A stretch of DNA of 15,404 bases. Origin: an uncultured Rhodocyclaceae bacterium (GTDB lineage Bacteria > Pseudomonadota > Gammaproteobacteria > Burkholderiales > Rhodocyclaceae). The DNA lies in assembly GCA_903930805.1 (NCBI GenBank), contig CAIYZZ010000514.1:1-15404 (forward strand), written 5' to 3'. Positions 15,340 to 15,404 of this stretch are shown piece after piece. The notes beneath the pieces are model-generated. The model was given only the letters and a program-made list of their open reading frames with translations. It did no database searches and was not told the origin of the DNA. Within the stretch, counting starts at the first letter, position 1, and every line of letters begins with the position of its first letter. Position numbers and translations under genes: made by a program.

Positions 15340-15404
15340 CCAGCCATGAAGCGGCCCCGGTCGGCAAGGAAGAAGGGGATAAATCCAAAGAATGCGCCGG
15401 GCGC
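15327..15404 (-). CDS. Possible 3' end of an upstream gene (membrane-like C terminus)
   Basis: On the - strand the frame entering at the window edge is open for 25 codons and ends at TGA 15327-15329, 13 bp inside thyA. It reads [19 protein letters not shown] and then MAGWLP. The hydrophobic, aromatic character followed by basic residues looks like the last membrane segment and cytosolic tail of an integral membrane protein. The overlap would explain the weak thyA ribosome site. Only 25 residues are visible, so no family can be named and it could be chance. Confidence 0.35.
   Translation of the reverse strand, partial: APGAFFGFIPFFLADRGRFMAGWLP

Overview
The window is a GC-rich (roughly 60%), gene-dense bacterial chromosome segment. 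The proteins look proteobacterial, and the gene set fits a betaproteobacterium (perhaps Rhodocyclales or a relative). That placement is an inference from overall protein character and an FNR-type promoter, not from a marker gene.

Layout. One gene lies on the + strand: at the left edge, a 5'-truncated PLP-dependent Orn/Lys/Arg decarboxylase (1-1989). Everything else is on the - strand. In transcription order, right to left, it reads: 3' tip of an unidentified membrane-like gene, thyA, glk, a Lys/Ala/Pro-rich DUF2934 protein, glgC, a GH57 glycosidase, glgP, pgi, a Uma2-family protein, a conserved hypothetical, a BrnT-type toxin with a downstream antitoxin, glgA, folA. Gaps are short or overlapping throughout (ATGA overlaps at thyA/glk and glgA/folA), and I found no convincing intrinsic terminator.

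How the genes work together. GlgC makes ADP-glucose and GlgA polymerises it. GlgP and the GH57 enzyme break glucan down or remodel it. Glk and Pgi connect glucose, glucose-6-P and fructose-6-P to central metabolism. This is almost a complete glycogen storage and mobilisation cassette; no classical branching enzyme (glgB), debranching enzyme (glgX) or phosphoglucomutase is in the window. ThyA and FolA are metabolic partners (dTMP synthesis and dihydrofolate recycling) but sit at opposite ends of the cassette.

Main observation. The 85-bp gap upstream of the DUF2934 gene holds a near-consensus FNR/CRP-family box (13576-13589). A TATAAC -10 element lies at the spacing expected of a class II activated promoter. 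This predicts oxygen- or redox-responsive control of the DUF2934-glgC-GH57-glgP-pgi unit. A second feature of interest is a block of accessory genes (about 3.9-5.6 kb, locally lower GC) with a toxin-antitoxin pair and a Uma2 nuclease-like gene, lying between pgi and glgA and so splitting the glycogen genes.
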